Assembly: GCA_001544655.2 (NCBI GenBank)
Contig: FCOD02000015.1
Location: 118,735 to 182,734, forward strand
DNA: 64,000 bases
Direction: 5' to 3'
From: Caballeronia turbans
Lineage (GTDB): Bacteria > Pseudomonadota > Gammaproteobacteria > Burkholderiales > Burkholderiaceae
The position numbers and the translations under genes were made by a program. Within the stretch, counting starts at the first letter, position 1; the number at the start of each line of letters is the position of its first letter. Below are positions 8,310 through 18,810 of this stretch, piece by piece. The notes beneath the pieces were generated by a model. The model searched no databases. It was not told the origin of the DNA and was given only the letters and a program-made list of their open reading frames with translations.

Positions 8310-10550
8310 ATGAAAGTTAAAAATCAGGCGTCAGCCGTAACGGCCGAGACCGACAAAGAGATCGAGCTCACGTCGATTCTCGAAACGCTGGGCCGTCACT
8401 GGAAGATGATCGCGACGACCGTGGCGGTCGTCTTCAGCATCGGGGTGGTGTACGCGTATTTCTCCGCGCCGATTTACCAGGCCGGCATGCTGGTCCGCGT
8501 CGACGACTCGACCGCCGCGCCGCCGACCGATTCACGCGACATGGTAAGAACCGCTGCCGCGATGTTCGACCAGCGGGCGACGGCCGAAGGCGAGATCCAG
8601 GTCATCGGCTCCAAGTTCGTGCTCGGACCCGTCGTCGATGCCCTCAAGCTGTATATCCAGGCCGCGCCGCATCGCTTCCCGCTGATCGGCGGGATGGTCG
8701 CGCGCATGAACGACGAAACGTCGACGCCGGGTCTCTTCGGCCGTGGCGGCTACGCCTGGGGCGCCGAATCGATCGACGTGTCCGCGTTCGACGTGCCGAA
8801 GAAGTTCGAAGGCAAGGAATACACGCTGCGCTATCTCGGCAACGGCCAGTATCAGGTTCGCGGTCCGGGCGTCGAAACGGGCGTCGGCGGCCAGGTCGGC
8901 ACCGTGCAGCGCTTCGACACGGAAGCGGGCCCGATCTCGCTGCTCGTCGGCTTCATTCACGGCGAGAAGGGCGTCGAATTCGATCTCACGCGTAATTCGC
9001 GCACGTCCGCCATCGACCGGCTGCAGAACTCGCTGACGATCGCCGAGCAGGGCAACAAGTCGGGCGTGATCAGCACGTCGCTGGAAGGCAAGGATCCGGT
9101 GCTCGTGGCGGCGATCATCAACGAACTCTCGCAGATGTACGTCCGGCAAAACGCCGATCGCCGCGGGATCAACGCCGCGAAGTCGCTCGAGTATCTCGAG
9201 CAGCAGTTGCCCGACGCGAAACGTCAGATGGAAACGGCCGAGGACAACTACAACGCCTATCGCAACAGCCGCACGCTGTTCAATCCGGACGAAGAAGGCC
9301 GCATCGTCATGCAGCAGGCTTCGCAGGCGGACGCCCAGTTGCTCGACCTGAAGCGCCGCCGTTCGGACCTGGCAGTTCACTTCTCGCCGTCGCATCCGAG
9401 CGTGGTGGTGATCGACCAGCAGATTGCGGCGACCGAGAAGTACATCAACGACCTCGCAGCGCGCGTCAAGGCGATGCCGGCAGCCGAGCAGGGCGCGCTT
9501 CGCCTGCAACGCGACGTGCGCGTGAGCACCGATGTGTATTCGGCGTTGCGCAACAACATCGAAACGATGCGCCTGATCAGGGCCGGCCGCGTGCCGACCG
9601 TGGAACTGCTCGACCGCGCCGAAGTGCCCGAGCGTCCCGTCAAGCCGGTCAAGGCGCTGGTGCTCGTGATCGCAGCAGGCCTCGGACTCTTCATCGGCAT
9701 CGTGCTCGCCTTCGCTCGCGACTTCCTGTTCAAGGGCGTGCTCGACCCGAAGGAACTGGAATCGAAGACGGGTCTTTCGGTATTCGCGACGATTCCGGAC
9801 AGCGAACGCCAGAAGGAACTCGCGAAGCGCATCGCCGACAAGCGGCCCGAACAGCTCGCGCTCGCCTCGCGTTACCCGACGGACCCGGCCGTGGAAGGCC
9901 TGCGCATGATGCGCTCCTCCCTCCACTACGCGTTGATGGATGCGCCGAACAACGTCGTGATGCTGGCGGGCCCGCTGCCGGGTATCGGCAAGTCGTTCGT
10001 GTCGGCGAATCTCGCGACGCTGCTCGCGGCCGGCGGCAAGCGCGTGCTGCTCGTCGATTGCGACCTGCGCCGCGGCCACCTGAACCAGTACTTCGGCCTG
10101 CCGCGCGGCAAGGGGCTCGTCGATATCGTCAACGGCTCCAGCACGCTCGAAGAGACCGTGCATCGCTCGGTGCTGAACAACCTCGACTTCGTGCAGTGCG
10201 GCTTCTATCCGCCGGACCCGGCCGAGCTGCTCCTGTCGAACGCGTTCACGGAATCGGTGAGCCGCGCATCGGAGCAATACGACATCGTGCTGCTCGACGC
10301 GCCGGCGATCCTGGCGGTGTCCGACACGGCGATCATGGCGCCCGTCGCGGGTTCGATCTTCCTGGTCGCGCGTTATGGGGATACGCGCTCCGGGGAAATC
10401 TCGGAGTCCGTGAAGCGGCTTGAACAGTCGGGCGCAAGCGTCACCGGCGTACTGCTCAACGGCTTCAAGGTGCATTACGGCAACTACGCCCAGGCGCGTC
10501 AGTACGGCGGCTACGCCTACGCTGCCTACAAGGCCGAGAAGGCTGACTAG
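8310..10550 (+). CDS. wzc: Polysaccharide co-polymerase / BY-type tyrosine kinase (Wzc-like)
   Basis: This encodes 746 residues. It has a Wzz-type N-terminal domain between two membrane helices (near residues 30-52 and 445-470), a periplasmic coiled-coil region, then a cytoplasmic kinase domain. The kinase has Walker A GPLPGIGKS near residue 553, Walker A' VLLVDCDLRRG near 580 and Walker B IVLLDAPAIL near 659. The last 26 residues carry six tyrosines (HYGNYAQARQYGGYAYAAYK), the usual autophosphorylation cluster. The protein would control polymer length and export through phosphorylation cycling. No Wzb phosphatase or Wza porin gene is next to it, which is unusual for this family. The ribosome site is weak (ACGAGA). 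Confidence 0.92.
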   Translation: MKVKNQASAVTAETDKEIELTSILETLGRHWKMIATTVAVVFSIGVVYAYFSAPIYQAGMLVRVDDSTAAPPTDSRDMVRTAAAMFDQRATAEGEIQVIGSKFVLGPVVDALKLYIQAAPHRFPLIGGMVARMNDETSTPGLFGRGGYAWGAESIDVSAFDVPKKFEGKEYTLRYLGNGQYQVRGPGVETGVGGQVGTVQRFDTEAGPISLLVGFIHGEKGVEFDLTRNSRTSAIDRLQNSLTIAEQGNKSGVISTSLEGKDPVLVAAIINELSQMYVRQNADRRGINAAKSLEYLEQQLPDAKRQMETAEDNYNAYRNSRTLFNPDEEGRIVMQQASQADAQLLDLKRRRSDLAVHFSPSHPSVVVIDQQIAATEKYINDLAARVKAMPAAEQGALRLQRDVRVSTDVYSALRNNIETMRLIRAGRVPTVELLDRAEVPERPVKPVKALVLVIAAGLGLFIGIVLAFARDFLFKGVLDPKELESKTGLSVFATIPDSERQKELAKRIADKRPEQLALASRYPTDPAVEGLRMMRSSLHYALMDAPNNVVMLAGPLPGIGKSFVSANLATLLAAGGKRVLLVDCDLRRGHLNQYFGLPRGKGLVDIVNGSSTLEETVHRSVLNNLDFVQCGFYPPDPAELLLSNAFTESVSRASEQYDIVLLDAPAILAVSDTAIMAPVAGSIFLVARYGDTRSGEISESVKRLEQSGASVTGVLLNGFKVHYGNYAQARQYGGYAYAAYKAEKAD

Positions 10551-10561
10551 AGGCTGACTCA

Positions 10562-10583
10562 TCCGGCATGCGCTCCTGCCGGA
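10562..10583 (+). other. Intercistronic hairpin between wzc and the dehydrogenase gene
   Basis: There is a perfect 7-bp inverted repeat, TCCGGCA and TGCCGGA, around an 8-nt loop, starting 12 bp after the wzc stop. No T-tract follows, so it is more likely an RNA-stability or attenuation element than a full terminator. Confidence 0.4.
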
Positions 10584-10644
10584 CCCCGAATCAAAAAGTA
10601 GTACTAAACAAACGTCCTGAGTCGTATAACGAGGAGAAGTGAAT

Positions 10645-11922
10645 ATGTTCTCGCCGCATGAGTTGAAACTCGGCATCGTGGGCCTGGGCTATGTCGGCCT
10701 GCCGCTCGCCGTTGAATTTGGAAAGCGTCATCCCGTCGTGGGCTTCGATATCAACCGCGCGCGCATCAACGCGCTGCGCGAAGGCCGCGACGTGACGCTC
10801 GAAGTCGACGATGCCGAGCTGGCCTCCGCGACGTTCATGCAATACAGCGCCGAAGTCGAAGACTTGCGCAGCTGCACCGTCTTCATCGCCACCGTGCCGA
10901 CGCCGATCGATCACTACAAGCGTCCGGACCTCTCGCCGCTGATCGGTGCATCGACGACCATCGGCAGCGTGCTGAAGAAGGGCGATGTCGTCATTTATGA
11001 ATCGACGGTTTATCCCGGCGCGACCGAGGAAGAATGCGTGCCCGTGCTCGAGAAGATGTCGGGCCTGAAATTCAACGAGGACTTCTTCGTCGGCTACAGC
11101 CCGGAGCGGATCAACCCGGGCGACAAGTCGCACCGTCTGCCGGACATCAAGAAGGTCACGTCCGGCTCGACGCCCGAAGTGGCCGACTTCGTCGACGAGC
11201 TGTATCGCGGCATCATTACCGCGGGCACGCACAAGGCGAGCAGCATCCGCGTCGCCGAGGCGGCCAAGGTGATCGAGAACACGCAGCGCGACGTCAACAT
11301 CGCGCTCATCAATGAACTCTCGATCATCTTCAACAAGATGAATATCGATACCGAATCCGTGCTGCTCGCGGCCGGCACGAAGTGGAACTTCATCCCGTTC
11401 CGCCCGGGCCTCGTCGGCGGCCACTGCATCGGCGTAGACCCGTACTACCTGACGCACAAGGCGCAGGCGATCGGCTACCACCCGGAGATCATTCTCGCGG
11501 GGCGGCGTCTGAACGACAGCATGGGCAATTACGTCGTCTCGCAACTCGTGAAGACGATGACCAAGCGCGATATCGCCATCTCCGGTGCGCGCGTGCTCAT
11601 CATGGGCCTCACCTTCAAGGAAAACTGCCCGGACCTGCGCAATACGCGCGTGGTCGACATCATCGCCGACCTCAAGGAATACGGCGTCCAGGTCGATGTG
11701 TACGACCCGTGGGTGTCGAAGGAAGAGTCGCGGCACGAGTACGGCATCGATCCGATCGAGCAGCCGGCCAAGGGCGCGTACGACGCGATCGTGCTCGCCG
11801 TCGCGCACCAGCAGTTCGCCGAAGAAGGCGCGGAAGGCATCCACGCATACGGCAAGGCGAAGCACGTGCTGTGCGACCTCAAGTACATCCTGCCGCTCGA
11901 GTCGAGCGACATGCGTCTCTGA
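10645..11922 (+). CDS. tviB: UDP-N-acetylhexosamine 6-dehydrogenase (TviB/WbpO family)
   Basis: This encodes 425 residues from the ATG at 10645. A GTG at 10639 is in frame, but it is only 2 nt from the GAGGAG ribosome site, whereas the ATG is 8 nt away. It has an N-terminal NAD-binding motif ([18 protein letters not shown]), a central helical domain with [20 protein letters not shown], and the catalytic cysteine in [12 protein letters not shown] (Cys261). The length and motifs fit the Vi-antigen VipA/TviB and O-antigen WbpO group more than UDP-glucose dehydrogenase. The expected reaction is NAD-dependent two-step oxidation of UDP-GlcNAc or UDP-GalNAc to the uronic acid in the cytoplasm. It works with the epimerase at 13244. 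Confidence 0.88.
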   Translation: MFSPHELKLGIVGLGYVGLPLAVEFGKRHPVVGFDINRARINALREGRDVTLEVDDAELASATFMQYSAEVEDLRSCTVFIATVPTPIDHYKRPDLSPLIGASTTIGSVLKKGDVVIYESTVYPGATEEECVPVLEKMSGLKFNEDFFVGYSPERINPGDKSHRLPDIKKVTSGSTPEVADFVDELYRGIITAGTHKASSIRVAEAAKVIENTQRDVNIALINELSIIFNKMNIDTESVLLAAGTKWNFIPFRPGLVGGHCIGVDPYYLTHKAQAIGYHPEIILAGRRLNDSMGNYVVSQLVKTMTKRDIAISGARVLIMGLTFKENCPDLRNTRVVDIIADLKEYGVQVDVYDPWVSKEESRHEYGIDPIEQPAKGAYDAIVLAVAHQQFAEEGAEGIHAYGKAKHVLCDLKYILPLESSDMRL

Positions 11923-12039
11923 GGCTCGGTGGCATCGGCGTGACTGCCGATGCAGGCCGTCGCACAACATCGCCGCGGTTCGGCCCTCGACATTCGGGGG
12001 TTGCCCGCGGCGATGTCAACCGGACGTTCGGAGTTCGCA

Positions 12040-13251
12040 ATGAAGATGCCCAAGGTAGTTCTGTACGCCAACACCGATTGGTATCTATATAACTTTCGCC
12101 TTTCGTTCGCTCGCAGACTGCGCGATGCGGGTTTCGAAGTCATTCTGTTGTCACCCGACGGCGAGTACGGCCCGAAGCTGCGCGATCTCGGTTTTCGCTG
12201 GCACGCGGTGCCGATGAACCGTCGCAGCCTGAATCCGCTTCGCGAACTGGCGCTCGTGCTGTGGCTCGCGCGCTTCTTCCAGCGCGAAAAGCCGCAGCTC
12301 GTGCACGGCTTCACGATCAAGAGCGCGGTGTACGGCTCGTTCGCGAGCAAGCTCGCCGGCGTCCCCGCGCGCGTGAACGCGGTCGCGGGCATGGGCTACG
12401 TCTTCACGAGCCGCGACCTCAAGGCGCGTATCCTGAAGCCGGTCGTGCGCCAGGTGATGCGCACGGCGCTGAACGGCCGCGACAGCATTCTCGTCCTGCA
12501 GAATCCGGACGACATCAAGCTGTTCGAGGCCGCGCGCATCGTCGAGACGCAGGGGATCCGCCTCATCAAGGGATCGGGGGTCGATCTGACGCGCTTCAAG
12601 GTGCGCGAGGAATCGGCCGAAGACGCGGGCAAGCCGCTGCGCATCCTGCTGGCGGCGCGGCTCGTGTGGGACAAGGGTATCGAGGAATACGTCGAGGCGG
12701 CGCGCATGTTGCGGCGCGAGAATCGCACCGTGCGCTTCCTTCTCGCGGGCTCGCCCGATGACGGGAATCCGGCGTCGGTGAGCACGGCGATGGTGCAGGG
12801 CTGGGTGAAGGAAGGGCTCGTCGAATGGCTCGGCCATGTGAGCGACATGCCGAAACTCTTCACCGAAGTGGATGTAATGGTGCTGCCGAGCTATCGCGAA
12901 GGCTTGCCGAAAGCGCTGATCGAAGCCGCCGGCTGCGCGCTGCCGCTCATCACGACCGATGCGCCGGGCTGCCGCGAAGTGGTCAGCGAGTCGGGTGTGG
13001 ATGGCTTGCAGGTGCCGGTGCGCGACGCCCGCGCGCTCGCCGACGCGATTCGCCAGCTCGACGACGACCGCGCGCTCGCGAGAAAGCTCGGCCTCGCCGC
13101 GCGGGAAAAGGCACTGAAGAATTTCGACGAACGCATCGTCATCGAGAAGACGCTGGCCGTGTATCGCGAGCTGGTGCCCTCGATCGCGATCGAAGGCGAG
13201 CGCCGCGAACATGCCGCGCCCGTCGGTAATCTTGGAGACTTTCATGTCTGA
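12040..13251 (+). CDS. Glycosyltransferase family 4
   Basis: This encodes 403 residues from ATG 12040. An in-frame ATG at 11950 would add 30 residues with no family character, so it was not used. The protein starts [25 protein letters not shown], typical of GT4 enzymes that resemble PssL/WbpJ-like transferases. The C-terminal domain has [20 protein letters not shown], followed by [19 protein letters not shown] with the donor-binding E-x7-E and GCREVV. The cytoplasmic enzyme probably adds a sugar to the repeat unit; specificity is unknown. Its end overlaps the start of the epimerase gene by 8 bp (ATGTCTGA), so the two are translationally coupled. Confidence 0.85.
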   Translation: MKMPKVVLYANTDWYLYNFRLSFARRLRDAGFEVILLSPDGEYGPKLRDLGFRWHAVPMNRRSLNPLRELALVLWLARFFQREKPQLVHGFTIKSAVYGSFASKLAGVPARVNAVAGMGYVFTSRDLKARILKPVVRQVMRTALNGRDSILVLQNPDDIKLFEAARIVETQGIRLIKGSGVDLTRFKVREESAEDAGKPLRILLAARLVWDKGIEEYVEAARMLRRENRTVRFLLAGSPDDGNPASVSTAMVQGWVKEGLVEWLGHVSDMPKLFTEVDVMVLPSYREGLPKALIEAAGCALPLITTDAPGCREVVSESGVDGLQVPVRDARALADAIRQLDDDRALARKLGLAAREKALKNFDERIVIEKTLAVYRELVPSIAIEGERREHAAPVGNLGDFHV

Positions 13252-14317
13252 TCGTTACGAATCGATCCGCCAGCAACTGACGCGCGCTCCGCGCAAGTGG
13301 CTGATCACCGGCGTGGCCGGGTTCATCGGCTCGAACCTGCTCGAAGCGCTTCTCAAGCTCGACCAGGAAGTCGTCGGGCTCGACAACTTCGCGACGGGCC
13401 ATCAGCGCAATCTGGACGAAGTGCGCTCGCTCGTGAGCCCCGCGCAATGGAACCGTTTCAGCTTCATCGAGGGCGACATCCGCAATCTCGACGATTGCCG
13501 CGCCGCGGTGAAGGGCGCCGCCCACGTGCTGCACGAAGCCGCGCTCGGCTCGGTGCCGCGTTCCGTGAACGATCCGATCACGACGCACGAAGTCAACATC
13601 AGCGGCTTTCTGAACATGCTCGTCGCCGCGCGCGACGCGAAGGTGGAGAGCTTTACCTACGCGGCGTCGAGCTCGACGTATGGCGATCATCCGGGCTTGC
13701 CCAAAGTCGAGGATCGTATCGGCCAGCCGCTGTCGCCGTACGCGGTGACGAAATACGCGAACGAGCTGTACGCATCGGTGTTTGCGCGCACGTATGGCCT
13801 GAACGCCATCGGCCTGCGTTACTTCAATGTCTTCGGCAAGCGTCAGGACCCGGACGGCGCGTATGCGGCCGTGATTCCGAAGTGGACGGCCGCGCTCATC
13901 GACGACGAGCAGGTGACCATCAACGGCGACGGCGAAACGAGCCGCGACTTCTGCTTTATCGATAACGTCGTGCAGATGAACATCCTCGCGGCGCTGTCCG
14001 ACGCGGCGGCGCGCAACCAGGTCTACAACGTCGCGGTCGGCGATCGCACGACGCTCAATCAGCTGTACGACGCGCTGAAGCGCGTGCTCGCCGAGAACGG
14101 CGTGCCGAACGACGGCAGCCCGGTGTACGCGCCGTTCCGCGCCGGCGACGTGCGCCATTCGCAGGCCAACGTCGACAAGGCCGCGCAGTTGCTGGGCTAC
14201 GCGAACGCCATTGCGCTTGCGGACGGGCTCGCGATCGCGATGCCGTGGTACATCCGCTTCCTTTCCGAGCGGCGGCTCGTGCCGGCGGAAGCCGACATGG
14301 CGGCGAGGCCCGCATGA
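13244..14317 (+). CDS. tviC: UDP-GlcNAc 4-epimerase (TviC/WbpP family)
   Basis: This encodes 357 residues of the extended short-chain dehydrogenase family. Visible features are an N-terminal extension with [20 protein letters not shown] (NAD-binding GxxGxxG), [14 protein letters not shown], catalytic Ser in ASSSTYGDH and the YxxxK pair in [11 protein letters not shown], then [20 protein letters not shown]. The layout matches WbpP and TviC closely, which interconvert UDP-GlcNAc/UDP-GalNAc and their uronic acids. The start was set at 13244 after GGAGACTTTC; an upstream in-frame ATG at 13211 lies inside the preceding gene. Its stop overlaps the next ATG (ATGA at 14314), so it belongs to a tightly coupled operon with the GT4 genes. 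Confidence 0.88.
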   Translation: MSDRYESIRQQLTRAPRKWLITGVAGFIGSNLLEALLKLDQEVVGLDNFATGHQRNLDEVRSLVSPAQWNRFSFIEGDIRNLDDCRAAVKGAAHVLHEAALGSVPRSVNDPITTHEVNISGFLNMLVAARDAKVESFTYAASSSTYGDHPGLPKVEDRIGQPLSPYAVTKYANELYASVFARTYGLNAIGLRYFNVFGKRQDPDGAYAAVIPKWTAALIDDEQVTINGDGETSRDFCFIDNVVQMNILAALSDAAARNQVYNVAVGDRTTLNQLYDALKRVLAENGVPNDGSPVYAPFRAGDVRHSQANVDKAAQLLGYANAIALADGLAIAMPWYIRFLSERRLVPAEADMAARPA

Positions 14318-15483
14318 AGATCGTCGTTTTCATCTACTCGATGCACGGCGGCGGCGCGGAGCGCGTCACCGCCAATCTCGCGAACGAGTGGGCGGCGCTC
14401 GGCTGGGAAGTGACCGTCGTCACGCTGACGGCCGGTGAGGGCGACGTCTATCCGTTCCATCCGCGCGTGAAGCGCATCGAGCTCGGACTCGCGGGCGGCG
14501 TCGAAGGCGGCGGCATGCTGCGAACGGTGATGGCGAACCTGAAGCGCGTCCTCGCCTTCCGCAAGGTGCTGCGTGAGACGAAGCCGACGGTTGCGCTCGG
14601 CGTCATGGCGACCGCCAACGTGCTCGCCGTTCTCGCGGGCATCGGCCTGCCCTACAAGATCATCGCGAGCGAGCACACGCATCCGCCGCGCGCACCGCTC
14701 ACGCCGTTCTGGGAGCGTCTGCGGCTGCTGACGTACCGCTTCGCGGACAAGGTCGTCGCGCTCACCGACGAAACCCGCGAATGGATCGAAACGCATTGCC
14801 GTTGCACCGACGTCAAGGTGATTCCGCCGCCGTTCACGCTGCCGATCGCGCGGACGAATCCGGTCATCGAGCCGCGCAGCGTCGTCGGTGACGAGCGCCG
14901 CGTGTTGCTCGCGGTCGGACGGCTGTCGCCTGAAAAGGGCTTCGACAGTCTCATCGACGCGTTCAGGAAAATCGCCGGCGCGCTGCCGCAATGGGATCTC
15001 GTGATCGTCGGGGAAGGCCTGGCGCGCGCGAGTCTCGAGCGGCGCCTAGAGGAGGCAAGGCTGCGCGGCCGCGTGTTCCTGCCGGGCCGCGCCGGCAACG
15101 TGGCGGACTGGTACGAGCGCGCGGATCTCTACGTGCTGAGCTCGCACTTCGAAGGCTTCTCGATGACGCTCGTCGAAGCGATGGCGAGCGGCTGCGCGGC
15201 CGTCAGCTACGACTGCGATTCCGGCCCGCGCGTGATCGTCACGCACGGCACGAACGGCCTGCTCGTGAATCCGGTGGGCGATGCGGCCGCGCTCGCGAAG
15301 TCGCTCGAAACGCTGATGAGGGACGACGCCGAGCGTCATCGCATGGCGTTGTGCGCGACATCGGTCAACGAGACCTTCGCGCTGCCGAAGACCATCGCGC
15401 TGTGGCAGGAAGTGTTCGAAGAGTCCGGCGTGAAGGTTCCGCGGCGCGCGGCGGACCTGCGCGTTCCCGTTGCCGAGCGATGA
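14314..15483 (+). CDS. Glycosyltransferase family 4
   Basis: This encodes 389 residues. It starts [26 protein letters not shown], with the GGAER motif of the GT4 acceptor domain. The nucleotide-sugar domain has [17 protein letters not shown], then [23 protein letters not shown] with the E-x7-E motif, and [10 protein letters not shown], seen in GalNAc- and hexosamine-transferases of the PglJ/PglH type. The enzyme is expected to elongate the lipid-linked oligosaccharide in the cytoplasm. The start codon overlaps the epimerase stop (ATGA), which fixes the start. It is similar along its length to the next gene, suggesting that the two arose by duplication. Confidence 0.85.
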   Translation: MKIVVFIYSMHGGGAERVTANLANEWAALGWEVTVVTLTAGEGDVYPFHPRVKRIELGLAGGVEGGGMLRTVMANLKRVLAFRKVLRETKPTVALGVMATANVLAVLAGIGLPYKIIASEHTHPPRAPLTPFWERLRLLTYRFADKVVALTDETREWIETHCRCTDVKVIPPPFTLPIARTNPVIEPRSVVGDERRVLLAVGRLSPEKGFDSLIDAFRKIAGALPQWDLVIVGEGLARASLERRLEEARLRGRVFLPGRAGNVADWYERADLYVLSSHFEGFSMTLVEAMASGCAAVSYDCDSGPRVIVTHGTNGLLVNPVGDAAALAKSLETLMRDDAERHRMALCATSVNETFALPKTIALWQEVFEESGVKVPRRAADLRVPVAER

Positions 15484-15493
15484 GGAGCCGCCC

Positions 15494-16657
15494 ATGAAAA
15501 TCATGCTCGTCGTCAGTTCGATGGGAAGCGGCGGCGCCGAGCGCGTCGCGGCTTCGCTCGTCAATGCGTGGGCGCAACGCGGCGACACCGTGACGCTCGT
15601 CATCACGTACAGCGGCCGCGGCGCGTGCTTCTATCCGCTCGCGGAGAACGTGCGCTGCATCTTTCTCGCCGATCGCGTGAAGGCCGGCGCGCGCATGCTG
15701 CAATATCCCGCGCGGTTCCGCGCATTGCGCGCGCTCATCCGCGAGAGCGCGCCGGATGTCGTCGTGTCGTTTCTCTCGAACGTGAACATCACGACGATTC
15801 TCGCCACCCGCGGGCTCGGCGTTCCGGTGATCGCGTGCGAGCACATCGACCCTTCCGCCGATGGCCGCTCGCAGCTCATGAGCCAGATGTGCCGCTTCGT
15901 CTATCCGAGCGCGGATCTGCTCACGCTGCTCACGGACAACATGGAGGCATCGTTCAGGAAGATGGTGCCGCGCGTGAAGCGCATCGAGGTGGTGCCCAAT
16001 CCGCTGCCGGACGAACTATTGCTGTTGCAGCCCGAGACCGTCGAGAAGAGTGCGCGCAAGCGGCTCGTCGCGGTGGGGCGTCTGAACACGCAGAAGCAGT
16101 TCGACTTGCTGATCGACGTGTTCGCGACGCTCGCGCCCGAGTTTCCAGACTGGGACTTGTGGATCTGGGGCGAAGGCCCGGAGCGCGCGGCGCTCGAAGC
16201 GCAGGTCGCCCGCTTGCAGATGGGCGAGCGCGTGCTGATGCCGGGCAAGACTACGAGTCCCTGGGAAGAAATGGCGCGCTCGGACGCGTTCGTGCTGTCG
16301 TCGCGCTATGAAGGCTTGCCGATGGCGATGCTCGAAGGCATGGCGCTCGGACTGGCGACCGTCGCGTTCGACTGCAAGAGCGGCCCGCGCGAACTGACGC
16401 GCGACGGTGAGGACGGCGTGCTCGTGCCGCCCGGCGACAAGTCCGCGCTCATCGATGCGCTGCGGCGCGTGATGTCGGACGACGCGCTGCGCGCCGAGCT
16501 CGGACGCAAGGCGGCGGCCTCGGTGCGGCAACGCTATTCGTCGCCGGCCATCCTGCGCCAGTGGGACGCCATCTTCGCGCAGCTCGGCGCGCGCACGCGT
16601 GGCGACGAAGGCAAGAGCACGGCGTATCCGCGCACCATCACGGGAGAAAAAGCGTAA
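15494..16657 (+). CDS. Glycosyltransferase family 4
   Basis: This encodes 387 residues from ATG 15494, preceded by GAGGAG. The N-terminus is MKIMLVVSSMGSGGAERVAASLVNAW, very like the preceding gene. The donor domain has VAVGRLNTQKQFDLLIDVFA, LSSRYEGLPMAMLEGMALGLATV with E-x7-E, and FDCKSGPRELTRDGEDGVLVP. It was probably produced by duplication of the 14314 gene and then diverged to a different linkage. It lies 10 bp after its neighbour, and its stop overlaps the next start by one base (TAATG at 16655-16659), so translation is coupled to the beta-helix protein gene. Confidence 0.85.
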   Translation: MKIMLVVSSMGSGGAERVAASLVNAWAQRGDTVTLVITYSGRGACFYPLAENVRCIFLADRVKAGARMLQYPARFRALRALIRESAPDVVVSFLSNVNITTILATRGLGVPVIACEHIDPSADGRSQLMSQMCRFVYPSADLLTLLTDNMEASFRKMVPRVKRIEVVPNPLPDELLLLQPETVEKSARKRLVAVGRLNTQKQFDLLIDVFATLAPEFPDWDLWIWGEGPERAALEAQVARLQMGERVLMPGKTTSPWEEMARSDAFVLSSRYEGLPMAMLEGMALGLATVAFDCKSGPRELTRDGEDGVLVPPGDKSALIDALRRVMSDDALRAELGRKAAASVRQRYSSPAILRQWDAIFAQLGARTRGDEGKSTAYPRTITGEKA

Positions 16658-17676
16658 TGGTCGACAGGCGACGCGTGATCCACTCGCTGCTGATGGGCGC
16701 CGTCGCCGGTGGATCGGGTGCGCTCGGCCTCGGCGCGCGCGCGGCCGGACGGCGCGATGTCGTCACCGACAAGTCGTTCGGCGTCAAGGGCGATGGCAAG
16801 ACCAATGACCGCGCCGCGCTGCAAACGGCCATCGACCGGTCCGTCGACCAGACGCTCCTGATCACGGGCAAGTGCCGCATCGACGAAAAGGGTCTCGATC
16901 TGCGCCGCGACAGTCACGTGCGATTCGCGCCGGGCGCGTCGATCAAGCTGCTGCCGCACGACACGTCGTTCTATTCGATGTTTCGCATCTGGGACGTGAA
17001 CAACGTGCTCGTCGAAAACGCGGTGCTGGACGGCAGCAAGGAGTTGAACGCCGCGAAGCCCGAGCTGCGCGAAAACGGCCACGGCATGGGTTTTTCCATC
17101 GCCGGCAGCACGGAGGTCACGCTCGTCTCGCCGAAGACGGTCGGGTGCTGGGGCGACGGCATCTATATCGCCAACAGCTACAACGTGCCGTTCAAGTACA
17201 GCAGCGGCATCCGCGTGGTGAATCATCATGCGGACCGCTGCCGCCGGCAGGGCCTCTCGATCATCAGCGGGCGCAATATCGTGTTCGAGAATCCGCTGTG
17301 GGAGAACATCGGCGGCACGCAGCCGGAGGCGGGCATGGATGCGGAGCCGAACAGCAACGCGGACATTCTCGAGAACATCCGCATCGTCAATCCGACGACG
17401 CGCAAGTGCCGCTACGGGATCATCGTGTGGCTGGAAGAGATCGTGGGGCCGATGCCCAAGCATGTCGATATCGGCATCACGAATCATCGCGACGAAGGCG
17501 CGAGCGATGCGGCGTTCGCCGTGTCGTCGCTCAAGCTGAAAGGACGAAAGGTGTCCGGGCAGATCGCGAGCCACTCGCCGACGTGGGTCAGCCCGAGGCT
17601 TGCCACCGTCGAGAGCATCGATTACGACAAGGCGGGACCGAAGATCGTCGTCACCAACCTGAGGCTCGTGCCATGA
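16657..17676 (+). CDS. Exported right-handed beta-helix protein (pectate-lyase-like), possible polysaccharide lyase/hydrolase
   Basis: This encodes 339 residues from ATG 16657, coupled to the upstream stop. The N-terminus MVDRRRVIHSLLMGAVAGGS has a basic pair before a hydrophobic stretch, compatible with Tat or Sec export. The mature protein begins with SFGVKGDGKTNDRAALQTAI, the signature N-terminal turn of pectate-lyase-superfamily/GH28-like beta-helices. It continues in rungs with GDGIYIANSYN and CRRQGLSIISGRNIVFENP. In exopolysaccharide clusters such proteins cut or edit the polymer during export. No catalytic residue set can be asserted. A close paralogue lies at 25205 at the other end of the locus. 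Confidence 0.75.
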   Translation: MVDRRRVIHSLLMGAVAGGSGALGLGARAAGRRDVVTDKSFGVKGDGKTNDRAALQTAIDRSVDQTLLITGKCRIDEKGLDLRRDSHVRFAPGASIKLLPHDTSFYSMFRIWDVNNVLVENAVLDGSKELNAAKPELRENGHGMGFSIAGSTEVTLVSPKTVGCWGDGIYIANSYNVPFKYSSGIRVVNHHADRCRRQGLSIISGRNIVFENPLWENIGGTQPEAGMDAEPNSNADILENIRIVNPTTRKCRYGIIVWLEEIVGPMPKHVDIGITNHRDEGASDAAFAVSSLKLKGRKVSGQIASHSPTWVSPRLATVESIDYDKAGPKIVVTNLRLVP

Positions 17677-17722
17677 CAGCCGCGCCCACGGACAATAACT
17701 AAAGCGTATAAAGGCCAGAACG

Positions 17723-18805
17723 ATGCAAGCAACGACAATGGACAACACGGCGCAGCAGCGCGCACCCGCGAAGCGGGTGCGCGGATTCGCGTACTTCTTG
17801 ACGCCCTCCGGATGGGCGTTCCTGGTGCTGGCGACCGCCGCGATTTCGATCGTCGCGTTCCGCGAGCGCAGCGTCGGGCTGATCTTCGACCAGGAAGCGT
17901 ACATCCAGTACTTCCGGTCGACGGACTGGCACTGGCTCGTGCAGTTCTATCAGAACCGCCAGTCGGACATGGGCTTTCTCATCAGCCTGATCACCGAGGA
18001 GCTCGGCTGGCGCTCGTGGGTCATATTGCTCAACGCGTTCGGCGTGACGCCCGAAGGCGGCATTCGCACGACGGTCGTGCTGCTCAACCTGATCGTGATG
18101 TACTCGCTGCTGCAGACGCGGCGGCCGCTCGTGGGCCTGCTTCTGTGGCTCGTCATTCCGTATGCGCTCGCGACCGTCGGCCTGTTCCAGATCCGGCAGG
18201 GCTTCGGGCTCGCAATTGCCATGCTGTTCACCTGCCGCTTCAACCGCCCCACGCTCGGCATGGGCCTCGCGAGCTTCGTGCACACGACCTTCGCGGTGCC
18301 CACTGCGCTGCTGCTCGCGGCGGGTTTCGGCGGCGAGAAAAAGCGCTCGCTCATCGTGGTCAGCGCGGTGGCGATCGTGCTGGCGTCGGCGGCGAAGTTC
18401 CTGTTCGCGAACTACGGCGGACGCCGTATCGACGAATACACCGGCTATCAGGAAAACTTCACGATCAAGCTGCTGGCGCTGCTGTTCTTCTACACGATGG
18501 CCTCCGTCATGGTGCTGTACTCGTCGTGGCGCTCGCCGGAAACAAAGCGGGAAATCGCCTACACGCGCCTGTCGATCATGCATTTCGGCCTGTTCGTGTA
18601 TCTCGTCGTCGCGTTCTTCGTGTTCCCGTTCGCCAAGGGCCGCGTCTGGTATTGCGTGCCGCTGCTGCTGCCGTTCCTCGCGCCGGAAATCAAGTTCAAG
18701 AACGCGGCCGTTCTCGTCATCACCTTCGGCGTGTTCGTGGCCGTCGCCGCCGACGCAACGAAGAGTTATTTCGAAGGCGTCTATCACTACTTCCTGATGC
18801 CCTGA
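17723..18805 (+). CDS. EpsG-family polysaccharide polymerase (Wzy)
   Basis: This encodes 360 residues with about ten hydrophobic helices. EpsG-type features are seen: an early periplasmic loop after the first helix (DQEAYIQYFR), then WLVIPYALATVGLFQIRQGFGLAIAMLF, whose RQG segment is characteristic, and FVHTTFAVPTALL. It is an inner-membrane protein expected to link repeat units on the periplasmic side. The start at 17723 has AAGG upstream; an in-frame ATG at 17738 is possible. It lies between the beta-helix gene and the deacetylase-like gene, with only 5 bp to the latter. Confidence 0.8.
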   Translation: MQATTMDNTAQQRAPAKRVRGFAYFLTPSGWAFLVLATAAISIVAFRERSVGLIFDQEAYIQYFRSTDWHWLVQFYQNRQSDMGFLISLITEELGWRSWVILLNAFGVTPEGGIRTTVVLLNLIVMYSLLQTRRPLVGLLLWLVIPYALATVGLFQIRQGFGLAIAMLFTCRFNRPTLGMGLASFVHTTFAVPTALLLAAGFGGEKKRSLIVVSAVAIVLASAAKFLFANYGGRRIDEYTGYQENFTIKLLALLFFYTMASVMVLYSSWRSPETKREIAYTRLSIMHFGLFVYLVVAFFVFPFAKGRVWYCVPLLLPFLAPEIKFKNAAVLVITFGVFVAVAADATKSYFEGVYHYFLMP

Positions 18806-18810
18806 CGACG

